Assembly: GCA_046348995.1 (NCBI GenBank)
Contig: JAXMDB010000007.1
Coordinates: forward strand, 248,001-312,000
DNA: 64,000 nt
DNA from: JANNSX01 sp046348995
Lineage (GTDB): Bacteria > Pseudomonadota > Alphaproteobacteria > Rhizobiales > Hyphomicrobiaceae
Direction of reading: 5' to 3'
Made by a program: the position numbers and the translations under genes. Every line of letters begins with the position of its first letter. Position 1 is the first letter of the stretch. Positions 34,348-42,522 of the stretch are shown here, piece after piece. A model generated the notes under the pieces. It did no database searches. It saw nothing but the letters and a program-made list of their open reading frames with translations, and had not been told where the DNA came from.

Positions 34348-34376
34348 AATATGGCAGTTGCCCTGCAGAATTGCAA
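34348..34376 (-). promoter_or_regulatory. Putative sigma-70-type promoter of the NYN leader
   Basis: Reading the minus strand, TTGCAA (34371-34376) and CATATT (34348-34353) are 17 bases apart, in an AT-rich patch unusual for this GC-rich window. It lies between the sdaA stop and the terminator, so it would drive the short leader RNA and, on readthrough, the NYN gene. Confidence 0.5.
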
Positions 34377-34427
34377 GTTTGAAGGGTGAGCAGGATAGCC
34401 CAACCGGCTCCTTGCAGGTGCCCACCT

Positions 34428-35810
34428 TCAACACTCGACCACCGTCACAGCCAGGCCGCCCTGCGAGGTCTCCTTGTACTTCGACTGCATGTCGAGGCCG
34501 GTCTGACGCATGGTCTCGACCACCGTGTCGAAGAAGACGATGTGCTGGCCGTCGCCGGCGAGCGAGAGGGAGGCGGCATTGATCGCCTTAACCGCGCCCA
34601 TGGCGTTGCGCTCGATGCAGGGCACCTGGACGAGCCCGCCGACCGGATCGCAGGTCATGCCGAGGTGATGCTCGAGCGCGATCTCGGCCGCGTTCTCGAC
34701 CTGCTCGCTCGTGCCGCCGAGCGCTGCGCAGAGCCCTGCCGCCGCCATGGCGGACGCCGAGCCGACCTCACCCTGGCAGCCGACCTCGGCGCCCGACAGC
34801 GACGCATTGTACTTGATGACCGCACCGAACGCCGCCGCCGTCAGCAGGAAGCGATGCATGCCGCCCCGATCGGCGCCAGGGCACAGATCGCGGTAATAGC
34901 GCAGCACCGCCGGGGTAACGCCGGCCGCGCCGTTGGTCGGCGAGGTCACGACCCGGCCGCCACCGGCGTTCTCCTCGTTGACGGCAATGGCGAAGGCGCT
35001 CACCTGATCCAGGCACTGGTGAGGGTACTGCAGGTTCTTGGCCTCGTTGGCGACCGCCTTCGCGTAGACGGTCTTGGCGCGACGGCGGACCTTCAAGCCG
35101 CCCGGCAACATGCCGTCGGCCGAGAGCCCCCGATCGATGCACGACATCATCGCGTCGAGGATGCGATCGAGCCCCGCGTCGACCTCGTCGGCACTCCTGA
35201 GCGAGCGTTCGTTGGCAAGCGCCACCTCCGCGATCGACAGCCGGCTCGCCGTGCAGATGTCGAGCAGCTCGCGCGCCGTCCGGAACGGATACTTGACGCT
35301 GCGTCCATCGAGGCCGCCGCCGGCCGGCTCGCTCGATTTGTACTGGTCCTCGGAGACGACGAACCCGCCGCCGACCGAGAAGTAGACCCGGTTGGCGATC
35401 TCGTTGCCATCGGTGTCGAAGGCCATGAGGCGCATACCATTGGGATGGCCCGGCGAATGCGTCTTGAAGTCGAAAACAAGATCGTCGGCCGTGAACGCGA
35501 TCTCCCGGCGCCCCCCGAGAGCGAGCTTGCCCGAGCTGCGAACGGCCTCGATGAGCGCCGGAATGGCGTTCGGATCGACCTCGGCGGCACGCTCGCCCAT
35601 GAGTCCGAGGAGAACGGCTGTGTCCGTGCCGTGACCGCGGCCGGTGAAGGCGAGCGACCCATAGAGGATGCAGCGAATGCGCGCGACATCGGCAAAACGC
35701 CCGAGGCGATCGAGCCGCGTCAGAAACCGCCCCGCCGCCACCATTGGCCCGACGGTATGCGAGCTCGACGGGCCGATGCCGATCTTGAAGATATCGAAGA
35801 CGCTGACCAT
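34428..35810 (-). CDS. sdaA: L-serine dehydratase, single-chain iron-sulfur type
   Basis: A 460-residue enzyme that deaminates L-serine to pyruvate and ammonia using a 4Fe-4S cluster. The N-terminal beta domain begins MVSVFDIFKIGIGPSSSHTVGPM. The C-terminal alpha domain has SPTNGAAGVTPAVL near residue 297 and the cluster-cysteine segments GCQGEVGSASAMAAAG and CDPVGGLVQVPCIERN. Full length for the fused single-polypeptide (SdaA/SdaB) form. ATG 35810 matches the family start. Serine could arise from glycine formed by the dimethylglycine/sarcosine-type enzyme at 37.4 kb. Confidence 0.95.
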   Translation of the reverse strand: MVSVFDIFKIGIGPSSSHTVGPMVAAGRFLTRLDRLGRFADVARIRCILYGSLAFTGRGHGTDTAVLLGLMGERAAEVDPNAIPALIEAVRSSGKLALGGRREIAFTADDLVFDFKTHSPGHPNGMRLMAFDTDGNEIANRVYFSVGGGFVVSEDQYKSSEPAGGGLDGRSVKYPFRTARELLDICTASRLSIAEVALANERSLRSADEVDAGLDRILDAMMSCIDRGLSADGMLPGGLKVRRRAKTVYAKAVANEAKNLQYPHQCLDQVSAFAIAVNEENAGGGRVVTSPTNGAAGVTPAVLRYYRDLCPGADRGGMHRFLLTAAAFGAVIKYNASLSGAEVGCQGEVGSASAMAAAGLCAALGGTSEQVENAAEIALEHHLGMTCDPVGGLVQVPCIERNAMGAVKAINAASLSLAGDGQHIVFFDTVVETMRQTGLDMQSKYKETSQGGLAVTVVEC

Positions 35811-35855
35811 GGGTTCTGAGCTCGTCGGCTGGCGCTGAGGGCTGCTTCGCGGTCT

Positions 35856-35942
35856 GTAGGGGCGACCTGCGGTCACCCGCTCTGCTTGACACGTGCGATC
35901 ATGACGATATTGGACGACCGGGGTGACCGCAGGCCGCCCCTA
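35856..35942. repeat. Inverted repeat element with GTAGGGGCGACC-type arms
   Basis: A 22-23-base arm (35856-35878) beginning GTAGGGGCGACCTGCGG is repeated in reverse complement at 35921-35942, with two mismatched positions and about 42 bases between. The element lies between sdaA and the binding-protein gene. Like the element at 811-943 it has outer GTAGGG ends and opposite-facing arms, so the two may be one class of miniature inverted-repeat element. Confidence 0.7.
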
Positions 35943-36014
35943 AAGCACTTAACGTATCACACGATCAGCGTCGTTCCCGGCCGGTAACGCCTTCAGCCGT
36001 CGCAATCGAGGCGA

Positions 36015-37160
36015 TCAGCGAATCTGTTGTGTCGCAATCCATTGCCGGAAGCGCTGATCGATGCGATCGCGGTTCTGTGCCCACCAGTCGTAGTTGTAGA
36101 TCAGCACATTCTTGGCGTTCTCGGGCGCTGTCGGCAGATAGGGTGCCATGTCGATTCCGAGATCGGCATGCTTGCCGACGAGGGCGCTCGCCGAGCGCCG
36201 CGCCGGACCGTAGGAGATGTAGCTCGCCTGCGCAGCGAGCTGCTCGGTGGCCGTTGCATAGCGGACGAACCGCAGCACCTCGTTCAAATTCGCGGTCGAC
36301 TTGGGAATGATCCAGCCGTCGAAGTCGAACGCCTGCCAATCCCACAACATGCCGACAGGCGCCTTCTTGCCCTTGCGGGTCATGACGTTGAACAGCCGCC
36401 CATTGTAGGCCGAGGCGATCACAACCTCGCCCTTGGCCAGCCATTCGGCCGGCTGCGCGCCGTCACGCCACCAGCGCACATTGCCGTTGAGAGTGGCGAG
36501 CTTGTTGAGCGCGCGCTCGAGCCCTTCCGGCGTCTCGAGCTCGGCATAGACGGACTCAGCTGGGACGCCGTCGCAGATCAGCGCCCATTCGAGATTGTTG
36601 ATCGGCCGCTCCTCGAGCGCCCTCAGGCCCGGAAATCGCTCGAAATCGAAGATGTCGCAAAGCTTGGTCGGCGGCGTCTTGAATCGGTCGGTTCGATAGC
36701 CGAAGGTGGTCGAATAGACGATCTCGGGGATGAAGCACTCGGAGATGATCGTCTGCCCGAAATCCTGGGTGGGCAGCGTGCCGTCGGGGGCCGGGCTCAG
36801 CAGGATGTCGTGCGGCACCGGCATGGCGACGCCCTCCTTGCAGAGCCTTATGGCATCGGCCGCCGACACGTCGACGAGGTCCCAGGCGGACTGACCTGCC
36901 CGCAGCTGCTCCCTAAGCCGCGCCACCTGCTCGCCGCCCGCGTTGACGAGGCTGATCTCGACGTTCGGGGCAACGGCCTTATAGGGGTCGATATAGGCCT
37001 TCTGCTGGCTGTCGGCATAAGCACCGCCCCAGGAGACGACCTGCAGCTTGCGGACGGAGTCCGCCCAGGCCGGCAGGCAGACCCAAGCGACGCCAAGCAA
37101 AGCCAAGCCCGCGAGGCTCGCGACTCGGCCTGACTTGAAAAGCTCGATCTTCTTCGCCAT
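36015..37160 (-). CDS. PotD/PotF-type ABC transporter substrate-binding protein
   Basis: A 381-residue periplasmic binding protein. Residues 1-33 are a signal peptide ending AWA. The mature start LQVVSWGGAYADSQQKAYIDPYKA is typical of the polyamine/iron-like SBP family 1 (cited by parts). Later WLAKGEVVIASAYNGRLF and WDWQAFDFDGWIIPK fit the second lobe. It may serve the PotBCA-type transporter at 30.7-33.5 kb, from which it is separated by the NYN and sdaA genes. It is divergent from the dimethylglycine/sarcosine-type flavoprotein gene. Ligand unknown. Confidence 0.85.
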   Translation of the reverse strand: MAKKIELFKSGRVASLAGLALLGVAWVCLPAWADSVRKLQVVSWGGAYADSQQKAYIDPYKAVAPNVEISLVNAGGEQVARLREQLRAGQSAWDLVDVSAADAIRLCKEGVAMPVPHDILLSPAPDGTLPTQDFGQTIISECFIPEIVYSTTFGYRTDRFKTPPTKLCDIFDFERFPGLRALEERPINNLEWALICDGVPAESVYAELETPEGLERALNKLATLNGNVRWWRDGAQPAEWLAKGEVVIASAYNGRLFNVMTRKGKKAPVGMLWDWQAFDFDGWIIPKSTANLNEVLRFVRYATATEQLAAQASYISYGPARRSASALVGKHADLGIDMAPYLPTAPENAKNVLIYNYDWWAQNRDRIDQRFRQWIATQQIR

Positions 37161-37381
37161 GCCTCGATCCTTAGCACGACCGGAGGCTCGGATGCAGCAT
37201 CCGCGTGCAGCCCGTGAGCCTCTGGTTGGAGGCCCCGGCGCGTGGTTTAATCACACGTCGCAGACGGCCCCGGCGCGGTCGCAATCAGAGAGCCACCCGG
37301 CCGGGTCCTTCGGCATCTGTGTGCCCGCGGCCGTGAGCGGCCGTGAGCGGCCGTCAGGGGCTTGGTCGAGGGATCGATATC

Positions 37382-39898
37382 ATGAGAACGCACGCACGGG
37401 TCGTCGTCATCGGTGGTGGTGTCGTCGGCGTTTCGACGCTCTATCACTTGGCCAAGAAGGGCTGGTCCGACGTCGTGCTCTGTGAGCGGAAGGAGCTGAC
37501 GTCCGGGTCGACCTGGCATGCGGCGGGCCTATTGCCGCTGTTCAACCTCTCCTACTCGGTCGGGCAAATCCACAAATACTCGGTGAAGCTCTACAAAGAG
37601 CTCGAGGCCGAGACCGGCCAGAACGTCGGTTTCGCGGTCTGCTCCAACATCCGTCTCGCCCGCACCAAGGACCGCTGGGACGAGTTCATGTACTACGCCG
37701 GCGTCGCCGAAACGATCGGCGTCAACGTGAAGATGCTGACGCCTCAACAGGTCAAGGAAATCTGGCCGCTCTGCAACATCGACGGCATCATCGGCGCGAT
37801 TCAGCACCCCGAGGACGGCTACATCCAGCCCGCCGACCTGACCCAGGCGCTGGCGACCGGCGCCCGCAAGCACGGCGCCGAGATCTACCGCAACACCGCC
37901 GTCACCGCGATCGAGCGGACGCCGTCCGGCGAATGGCTGGTCAAGACCGACAAGGGCGATATCGTCTGCGAGCACGTCGTCTCGGCGACCGGCAACTTCG
38001 CCCGCAAGACCGGCGCCATGGTCGGCCTCGACGTGCCGGTCATCCCGGTCGAGCACCAGTACATCGTCACCGAGGATCATCCCGAGATCGTCAAGCGCCG
38101 CGAGCAGGGCCTGCCCGAGCTCGGCGTGCTGCGCGAGGCGGATTCCTCCTGGTACATGCGCGCGGAGAAGGGCGGCCTGCTGCTCGGACCCTACGAGAAG
38201 GGGGCACCGGCCTGCTATGTCGATGGCCCGTCGGATCAGTCGGAATACGAGCTGTTCCAGGAGGACCTCGAGCGGTTGATGCCGCACGTCGAGACGGCGA
38301 TCACGCGGGTGCCCGCCTTCGGCGAGGTCGGTATCAAGAAGATCTACAACGGTGCCATCGCCTACACCCCTGACGGTTCGCCGATCATCGGCCCGGCCTG
38401 GGATCTGAAGAACTTCTGGCTGAACGAGGGCCACTCGTTCGGCGTGACGGCGGCGGGCGGCGCCGGCTGGCAGCTCGCCGAGTGGATCGTCGAGGGCGAG
38501 CCCTCGCTCGACATGATGGGCGTCGATCCGCGCCGCTTCGGCCCCTATGCGACGCGCGGCTACCTCGTGAAGAAGAACGAGGAAGCCTATGCGAACGTCT
38601 TCACGCCGCACTATCCCGAGGAGGAGCGGATCGCCTGCCGCCCGCTCAAGACGACGCCCTGCTACGACCGCATGAAGGCGCTCGGCGCCGTGTTTGGCTC
38701 GGTCTACGGCTGGGAGCGTCCGGGCTGGTTCGCGCCGAGGGATCTGTCGCTCAGCAAGGCGGACCTCAACACGCCGGACGTGCTGCTCAATCACAATCAC
38801 GCGCCCGCGACCGACGACGGCCGCATCGTCGAGAAGTGGAGCTTCCGCCGCTCGAACTACTTCCAGAACGTCGGCAACGAGTGCCGCAACGTCATGGAGA
38901 ATGTCGGCCTCCAGGACATGTCGGCCTTCGCCAAGATGGAGGTCGCCGGACCGGGCGCGCGCGACTGGCTCGAAAGCATCCTCGCCAACAAAGTGCCGAA
39001 GACCCGCGGCCGCATCGCGCTCTGCCACATGCTGACGAAGAACGGCGGCGTCCGCTCTGAGTTCACCGTTTACGAGCATGCGCCGGGCCGCTTCTACCTC
39101 GTTTCTGCCGGCGCCTACGAGCGGCACGACCACGACTATCTGCGCAAGCTCGCGCCGACCGACGGATCGGTCACTCTCAACTATTTGACGACCCGCATGG
39201 GCGTGCTCGTCATCGCCGGCCCGAACAGCCGCAAGCTCTTGGCAAAGCTCACCGACACCGATCTTTCGAATGCCGCCTTCCCGTGGCTGACCGGCAAGCC
39301 GATCTCGGTCGGCCATTGCTCGGCACACGCGCTGCGCGTCAACTTCGTCGGCGAGCTCGGCTACGAGTTCCATCATCCGATCGAGCAGCAGAACGCGCTG
39401 TTCGACTGCCTGATGGATGCGGGCAAAGAGTTCGGGATCAAGCCGTACGGCATCAAGGCCATGGGCGCGCTCTCGATCGAGAAGAGCTACCGCCTCGTGC
39501 CGCGCGAGCTTTCGATCGAGTATTCGGCCTACGAGTCCGGCCTCGACCGCTTCGTGCATCCCAACAAGGGCCAGTTCATCGGACGCGATGCGCTGGTCGC
39601 CTCGCGCGCCAACGGCCTCAACTGGCAGTTCGTGACGCTCGAGGTCGATGGCGTCGGCATGGGTGACTCGGACGCCCGCGGCTCCGAGCCGATCTACCGT
39701 AAAGGCACGCTCGTCGGCCGCGCGACCAACGGCGGCTACGGCTGGCGCTGCCAGAAATCGCTCGCGCTCGCCATGGTGAAGCCCGAGCAGGCGGCTCTGG
39801 GCACTGAGCTGGAAATCAAGATCCTCGGCAAGATCCACGGCGCGAAAGTCATCGCCGAGAGCCCGTGGGATCCGGAGAACGTGCGGTTGCGGGGGTAA
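37382..39898 (+). CDS. Dimethylglycine/sarcosine dehydrogenase-like flavoprotein with GcvT domains
   Basis: An 838-residue two-part enzyme. Residues 1-390 are a DAO-type FAD domain with GGGVVGVSTLYHLAK at 11 and the covalent-flavin site SGSTWHAAGL, where H46 aligns with the His that carries FAD in mammalian dimethylglycine dehydrogenase. Residues 430-838 are GcvT-type aminomethyl-tetrahydrofolate domains (GELGYEFHHP near 658, AMGALSIEKSYRLVP near 698). It oxidatively demethylates N-methylglycines and passes the one-carbon unit to folate. ATG 37382 begins MRTHARVVVIGGG. The serine dehydratase nearby would consume the resulting serine; this link is inference. Confidence 0.92.
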   Translation: MRTHARVVVIGGGVVGVSTLYHLAKKGWSDVVLCERKELTSGSTWHAAGLLPLFNLSYSVGQIHKYSVKLYKELEAETGQNVGFAVCSNIRLARTKDRWDEFMYYAGVAETIGVNVKMLTPQQVKEIWPLCNIDGIIGAIQHPEDGYIQPADLTQALATGARKHGAEIYRNTAVTAIERTPSGEWLVKTDKGDIVCEHVVSATGNFARKTGAMVGLDVPVIPVEHQYIVTEDHPEIVKRREQGLPELGVLREADSSWYMRAEKGGLLLGPYEKGAPACYVDGPSDQSEYELFQEDLERLMPHVETAITRVPAFGEVGIKKIYNGAIAYTPDGSPIIGPAWDLKNFWLNEGHSFGVTAAGGAGWQLAEWIVEGEPSLDMMGVDPRRFGPYATRGYLVKKNEEAYANVFTPHYPEEERIACRPLKTTPCYDRMKALGAVFGSVYGWERPGWFAPRDLSLSKADLNTPDVLLNHNHAPATDDGRIVEKWSFRRSNYFQNVGNECRNVMENVGLQDMSAFAKMEVAGPGARDWLESILANKVPKTRGRIALCHMLTKNGGVRSEFTVYEHAPGRFYLVSAGAYERHDHDYLRKLAPTDGSVTLNYLTTRMGVLVIAGPNSRKLLAKLTDTDLSNAAFPWLTGKPISVGHCSAHALRVNFVGELGYEFHHPIEQQNALFDCLMDAGKEFGIKPYGIKAMGALSIEKSYRLVPRELSIEYSAYESGLDRFVHPNKGQFIGRDALVASRANGLNWQFVTLEVDGVGMGDSDARGSEPIYRKGTLVGRATNGGYGWRCQKSLALAMVKPEQAALGTELEIKILGKIHGAKVIAESPWDPENVRLRG

Positions 39899-39920
39899 GG
39901 GGGCGCGAGCTCACCCAACC

Positions 39921-40535
39921 TCACAACCGCGTCACCCGGAAGACCCCGCGTACGCGCTTACGTTTGTGCGGGGCGTGGCGCACCTTGACCGGTTGGCCCT
40001 TGGTGGCCGTATCGCAGAACCAGTTGCCGCGAACCGCCACCCAGTGACCCGTGATGTGAACGACGAGCGCATGGTCGGGGTCACGCGGCATCCTTAACCA
40101 CGTCGCCAGGGTCGGCGGGGCCTCGGAGTGGTCGGCGACGAGGTCGAGCCGGCATCCGTGGGCACGGAAGACCAGATTGAGCTCGCGGGCCGACGTTCCC
40201 ATCACGGCCCGGCCGCCGCGACTCTCTTTGATAAGGTCGCGGGCAATGGCGGCATCGATGCCGATGAGTGTCGAGACGACGGTTGGACCGCACCACAGCT
40301 TGCGGCGGCGATCGGAGTTCCTGACTGGCCACAGCGTGCATTGATTGGCGGCGCGCCGGCTGCGCTCGGCGATGAAATCTATGCGATGGTCCGCCGTCTG
40401 GGTGACAGCGATGACGGCTGGCAACGCCTGCGGTGTCGTCGCTGGAAAGATCTGCGGAGGCGGTGCGGCCACGACTTCAAGGGGTTTCTTCCATCCGCCG
40501 GCGACCCACGCAATAATCCCGCCTACCCAGCTCAT
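39921..40535 (-). CDS. Putative papain-like/C39-like cysteine peptidase
   Basis: A 204-residue protein with a probable signal or anchor at its N-terminus (MSWVGGIIAWVAGGW). The C-terminal 130 residues have a cysteine-protease pattern: C82 in RKLWCGPTVVSTLIG at the start of a helix, H164 in HITGHWVAV, and D175 (or N171) in RGNWFCDTATKG. Similar short CGPT..GHWVAV proteins are known from phages and prophages, but no phage gene is nearby. ATG 40535 avoids overlap with the plus-strand hydratase gene. The two genes are divergent with about 100 bases between. The family call is by motif only. Confidence 0.6.
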   Translation of the reverse strand: MSWVGGIIAWVAGGWKKPLEVVAAPPPQIFPATTPQALPAVIAVTQTADHRIDFIAERSRRAANQCTLWPVRNSDRRRKLWCGPTVVSTLIGIDAAIARDLIKESRGGRAVMGTSARELNLVFRAHGCRLDLVADHSEAPPTLATWLRMPRDPDHALVVHITGHWVAVRGNWFCDTATKGQPVKVRHAPHKRKRVRGVFRVTRL

Positions 40536-40634
40536 TCCGTGGCCCTCCCGCCAGCATGAGATGGTGATCGTCCGGGCTCCTGTCCACTGTGGAGGCCATA
40601 CCATCTTGTGGATAGGAATTGGGCGGAGGAGAAT

Positions 40635-41420
40635 ATGTGCATGATCAAATCCGCCGCAGCCCACGACCTTCTCTACCGCACCTGGCTCGAAGGCGGCGTG
40701 ATCGACGAGCTGCCCGAGGCGATGCGGCCGGCGACCCGCGCAGACGGCTACGCGATCCAGGCGCATCTCGAAGGCAAGAGCGCCAAGCCGCTCTACGGCT
40801 GGAAGATCGCAGCGACGAGCGCAGCTGGTCAAAGACACATCAACGTCGATGGACCGCTCGCCGGTCGACTATTGGCGGAGCGCGCGTTTGCGTCTGGTGC
40901 AACGCTCGCGTTCGGCGCCAACCGCATGGCCGTCGCGGAGCCCGAGTTTGCGTTCCGGATGGGTCGCGACTTGCCGCCTCGCCCGAGCCTGTACACGGTG
41001 GACGAGGTTCTGGCGGCGGTCGAAAGTCTACACCCTGCACTTGAGATCCCGGATAGCCGCTACACGGTCTTCACGAAGGCCGGCGCGGCGCAGCTCATCG
41101 CCGACAACGCCTGCGCCCACGAGTTCGTGCTCGGCCCCGCGGCGACGGCGGAGTGGCGGACGCTCGATCTCGTCGCGCATGCCGTTGTCGCCCGCGTGGG
41201 TGCCGGCCCAGCTCGAGAGGGCAAAGGCGCCAACGTGCTCGGCGATCCGCGCGTTGCGCTGGCTTGGCTGGCCAACGAGCTGTCGGGCTTGGGGCTGACG
41301 CTCCGCAAAGACCAGGTGATCACCACAGGCACCTGCATGATCCCGCTTGAGATATCCCGGGGAGATCATGTCCGCGCGGACTTCGGCGTTCTCGGCACCG
41401 TAGAGGTCTACTTCGTCTAG
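40635..41420 (+). CDS. 2-keto-4-pentenoate hydratase-like protein
   Basis: A 261-residue enzyme of the fumarylacetoacetase/2-keto-4-pentenoate hydratase superfamily (MhpD-like), which hydrates 2-oxopent-4-enoates from aromatic meta-cleavage. Features are PLYGWKIAATSAAGQRHINVDGPLAG (by parts) near residue 56, the metal-site EPEFAFRMGRDLPPR near 100, and GANVLGDPRVALAWLANELSGLGLTLRKDQVITTGTC (by parts) near 200. ATG 40635 has a strong GGAGGAG site. Its stop abuts the convergent small gene with no spacer. No ring-cleavage gene is adjacent. Confidence 0.88.
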   Translation: MCMIKSAAAHDLLYRTWLEGGVIDELPEAMRPATRADGYAIQAHLEGKSAKPLYGWKIAATSAAGQRHINVDGPLAGRLLAERAFASGATLAFGANRMAVAEPEFAFRMGRDLPPRPSLYTVDEVLAAVESLHPALEIPDSRYTVFTKAGAAQLIADNACAHEFVLGPAATAEWRTLDLVAHAVVARVGAGPAREGKGANVLGDPRVALAWLANELSGLGLTLRKDQVITTGTCMIPLEISRGDHVRADFGVLGTVEVYFV

Positions 41421-41612
41421 CTAACGCTTCGGCTGCTTCCTATTGGGCAACCCTTTTCGCTTCGTGTGTGCGAGCTTTTCCAGCTCCGCTTTGCTCATGG
41501 ACTCGACCATCTGCTTGGACGCGCCACGTAGTACCTTCTTAGGCGTTTCGCCACGTTTCGCGGCCAATGCGGCTCCCGCAGCCTTTTGTTGAACCTTCGA
41601 CCTCGCTGGCAT
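41421..41612 (-). CDS. DUF3008 family small protein
   Basis: A 63-residue, very basic, helical protein (many Lys and Ala) beginning MPARSKVQQKAAGAALAAKRGE and ending KRKGLPNRKQPKR, the DUF3008 pattern common in alphaproteobacteria. Role unknown; its family is often found among stress-induced small genes. The stop codon touches the convergent hydratase stop. It is followed upstream by other very small genes on the same strand. Confidence 0.85.
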   Translation of the reverse strand: MPARSKVQQKAAGAALAAKRGETPKKVLRGASKQMVESMSKAELEKLAHTKRKGLPNRKQPKR

Positions 41613-41621
41613 GACGCTCTC

Positions 41622-41696
41622 CTAACGCAGCCCCAGGAACGACAACACGGCGAGCACCACGACGATCAGGCCGACAATGTAGATCACGTTGTTCAT
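41622..41696 (-). CDS. 24-residue single-helix membrane peptide
   Basis: A tiny gene encoding MNNVIYIVGLIVVVLAVLSF plus GLR. One hydrophobic helix fills residues 4-20 with a short positive tail. Nearly identical peptides are, from memory, common in rhizobial genomes between other stress-type small genes. It lies nine bases upstream of the DUF3008 start on the same strand. The good fit of a transmembrane helix with a clean start and stop supports it; expression is unproven. Confidence 0.65.
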   Translation of the reverse strand: MNNVIYIVGLIVVVLAVLSFLGLR

Positions 41697-41711
41697 GGCG
41701 CACCTCTCATC

Positions 41712-41984
41712 TTAGGATCCGGCCGGCATGTAAACGCATCGGATATGTCCATTGGCGATGCAGATGTGCCAATTCGCATCGTGGCTGGGCCGGTACGGAT
41801 ACCCCTTAGGGACGGCCGTCGCCTTTCCACCGCTCAAGATCACGACCGTTCCGTCAGTCTGCTGGTCGACGCGGCTCGCCGGTGTGCAATCCTTGTCCGA
41901 GCAGCACCAGCCGTCGTACCAGCCGTGAGCTTCGGCTGGCATGGCCCCTGCTGCGAGCAATAGAACTGCTGTCGTCAACCTCAT
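41712..41984 (-). CDS. Small secreted Cys-rich hypothetical protein
   Basis: A 90-residue protein with a signal peptide (1-19, ending PAEA) and a mature region containing HGWYDGWCCSDKDCTPASR and a C-terminal pair HICIANGHIRCVYMP. Five Cys (two adjacent) suggest disulfides in the periplasm. I recognise the general CC.DKDC type from rhizobial hypothetical proteins but know no function. It is on the same strand as its tiny neighbours. Confidence 0.7.
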   Translation of the reverse strand: MRLTTAVLLLAAGAMPAEAHGWYDGWCCSDKDCTPASRVDQQTDGTVVILSGGKATAVPKGYPYRPSHDANWHICIANGHIRCVYMPAGS

Positions 41985-42051
41985 CGGAGCAGCCCCAAAG
42001 CGTGAGGGCGTAGAGGGCGGACCGTATTCGACCCGCCTCTGTCACGCAAAG

Positions 42052-42408
42052 CTAGTCGTCGTAGCCGTAGCCATTCCGCGGCCGAGGCGCCCAGCCCCAC
42101 AACCTCTCGGAGCGGTAGCGATCCGGGAAGAAGGCGTAGGGTGGTGCCGCGCCGTCGTCGTCGCTGTACCGGTCACCGTAGAAGCCGCTCGTGCCATAGT
42201 ATCCCGTAGACGGACCATCGTACGGCGTGTCGACGAACCCGCTGTAAAAGCCTGAAGAGACGTTGTTCCCGTCCCGGCAATCACAGATGGAGGTGACGTG
42301 AGCCGGTGTCGTAAGACCGGCGGCGGGGCTGAGAGCCGCCGCGGAGGCTGCCGGACTGCCCAGCCCGAAGACACCGGCGACCAGCGCCAACACTGTCAAA
42401 CTCTTCAT
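42052..42408 (-). CDS. Secreted Tyr/Gly-rich hypothetical protein with an EcfG-like promoter
   Basis: A 118-residue protein with a Sec signal (1-23, ending ASA) and a low-complexity mature part rich in Gly, Tyr, Ser and Asp, for example SGFYSGF, GPSTGYYGTSGFYGDRY and a C-terminal PRPRNGYGYDD. One CDC motif lies near residue 43. No family is recognised. A perfect GGAAC-N16-CGTT sequence 39 bases upstream on this strand suggests induction by the general stress sigma factor, which fits a small envelope or periplasmic stress protein. Confidence 0.7.
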   Translation of the reverse strand: MKSLTVLALVAGVFGLGSPAASAAALSPAAGLTTPAHVTSICDCRDGNNVSSGFYSGFVDTPYDGPSTGYYGTSGFYGDRYSDDDGAAPPYAFFPDRYRSERLWGWAPRPRNGYGYDD

Positions 42409-42446
42409 GTCAGTACTCCTGAAACGAGCGAAAACCTCTGCCTGTC

Positions 42447-42471
42447 AACGTCAGCACCGGAGGGCGGTTCC
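42447..42471 (-). promoter_or_regulatory. EcfG-type (general stress response) promoter, minus strand
   Basis: On the minus strand GGAAC (42467-42471) is followed after exactly 16 bases by CGTT (42447-42450). This matches the alphaproteobacterial EcfG consensus GGAAC-N16/17-CGTT and faces the secreted 118-residue protein gene starting at 42408. Confidence 0.75.
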
Positions 42472-42522
42472 GGCTTTGGTTAACGTCCAACGCAGCCGTA
42501 GGCCTCCCGGCGCGACGTCAAT

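Noticed and set aside
37161..37381. Glycine riboswitch upstream of the glycine-demethylating flavoprotein
   Set aside because: No tandem glycine-aptamer core is visible; only GTGAGCGGCC-type short repeats and no terminator are seen. The 221-base spacer holds no gene.
37529..39838. 769-codon minus-strand reading opposite the dimethylglycine dehydrogenase-like gene
   Set aside because: Composition is Arg/Val/Asp-rich antisense; the plus-strand gene has clear FAD and GcvT domains throughout.
39921..40838. Longer 305-residue version of the cysteine peptidase-like gene
   Set aside because: It would overlap the strongly supported plus-strand hydratase (GGAGGAG site) and the extra residues have no family features.
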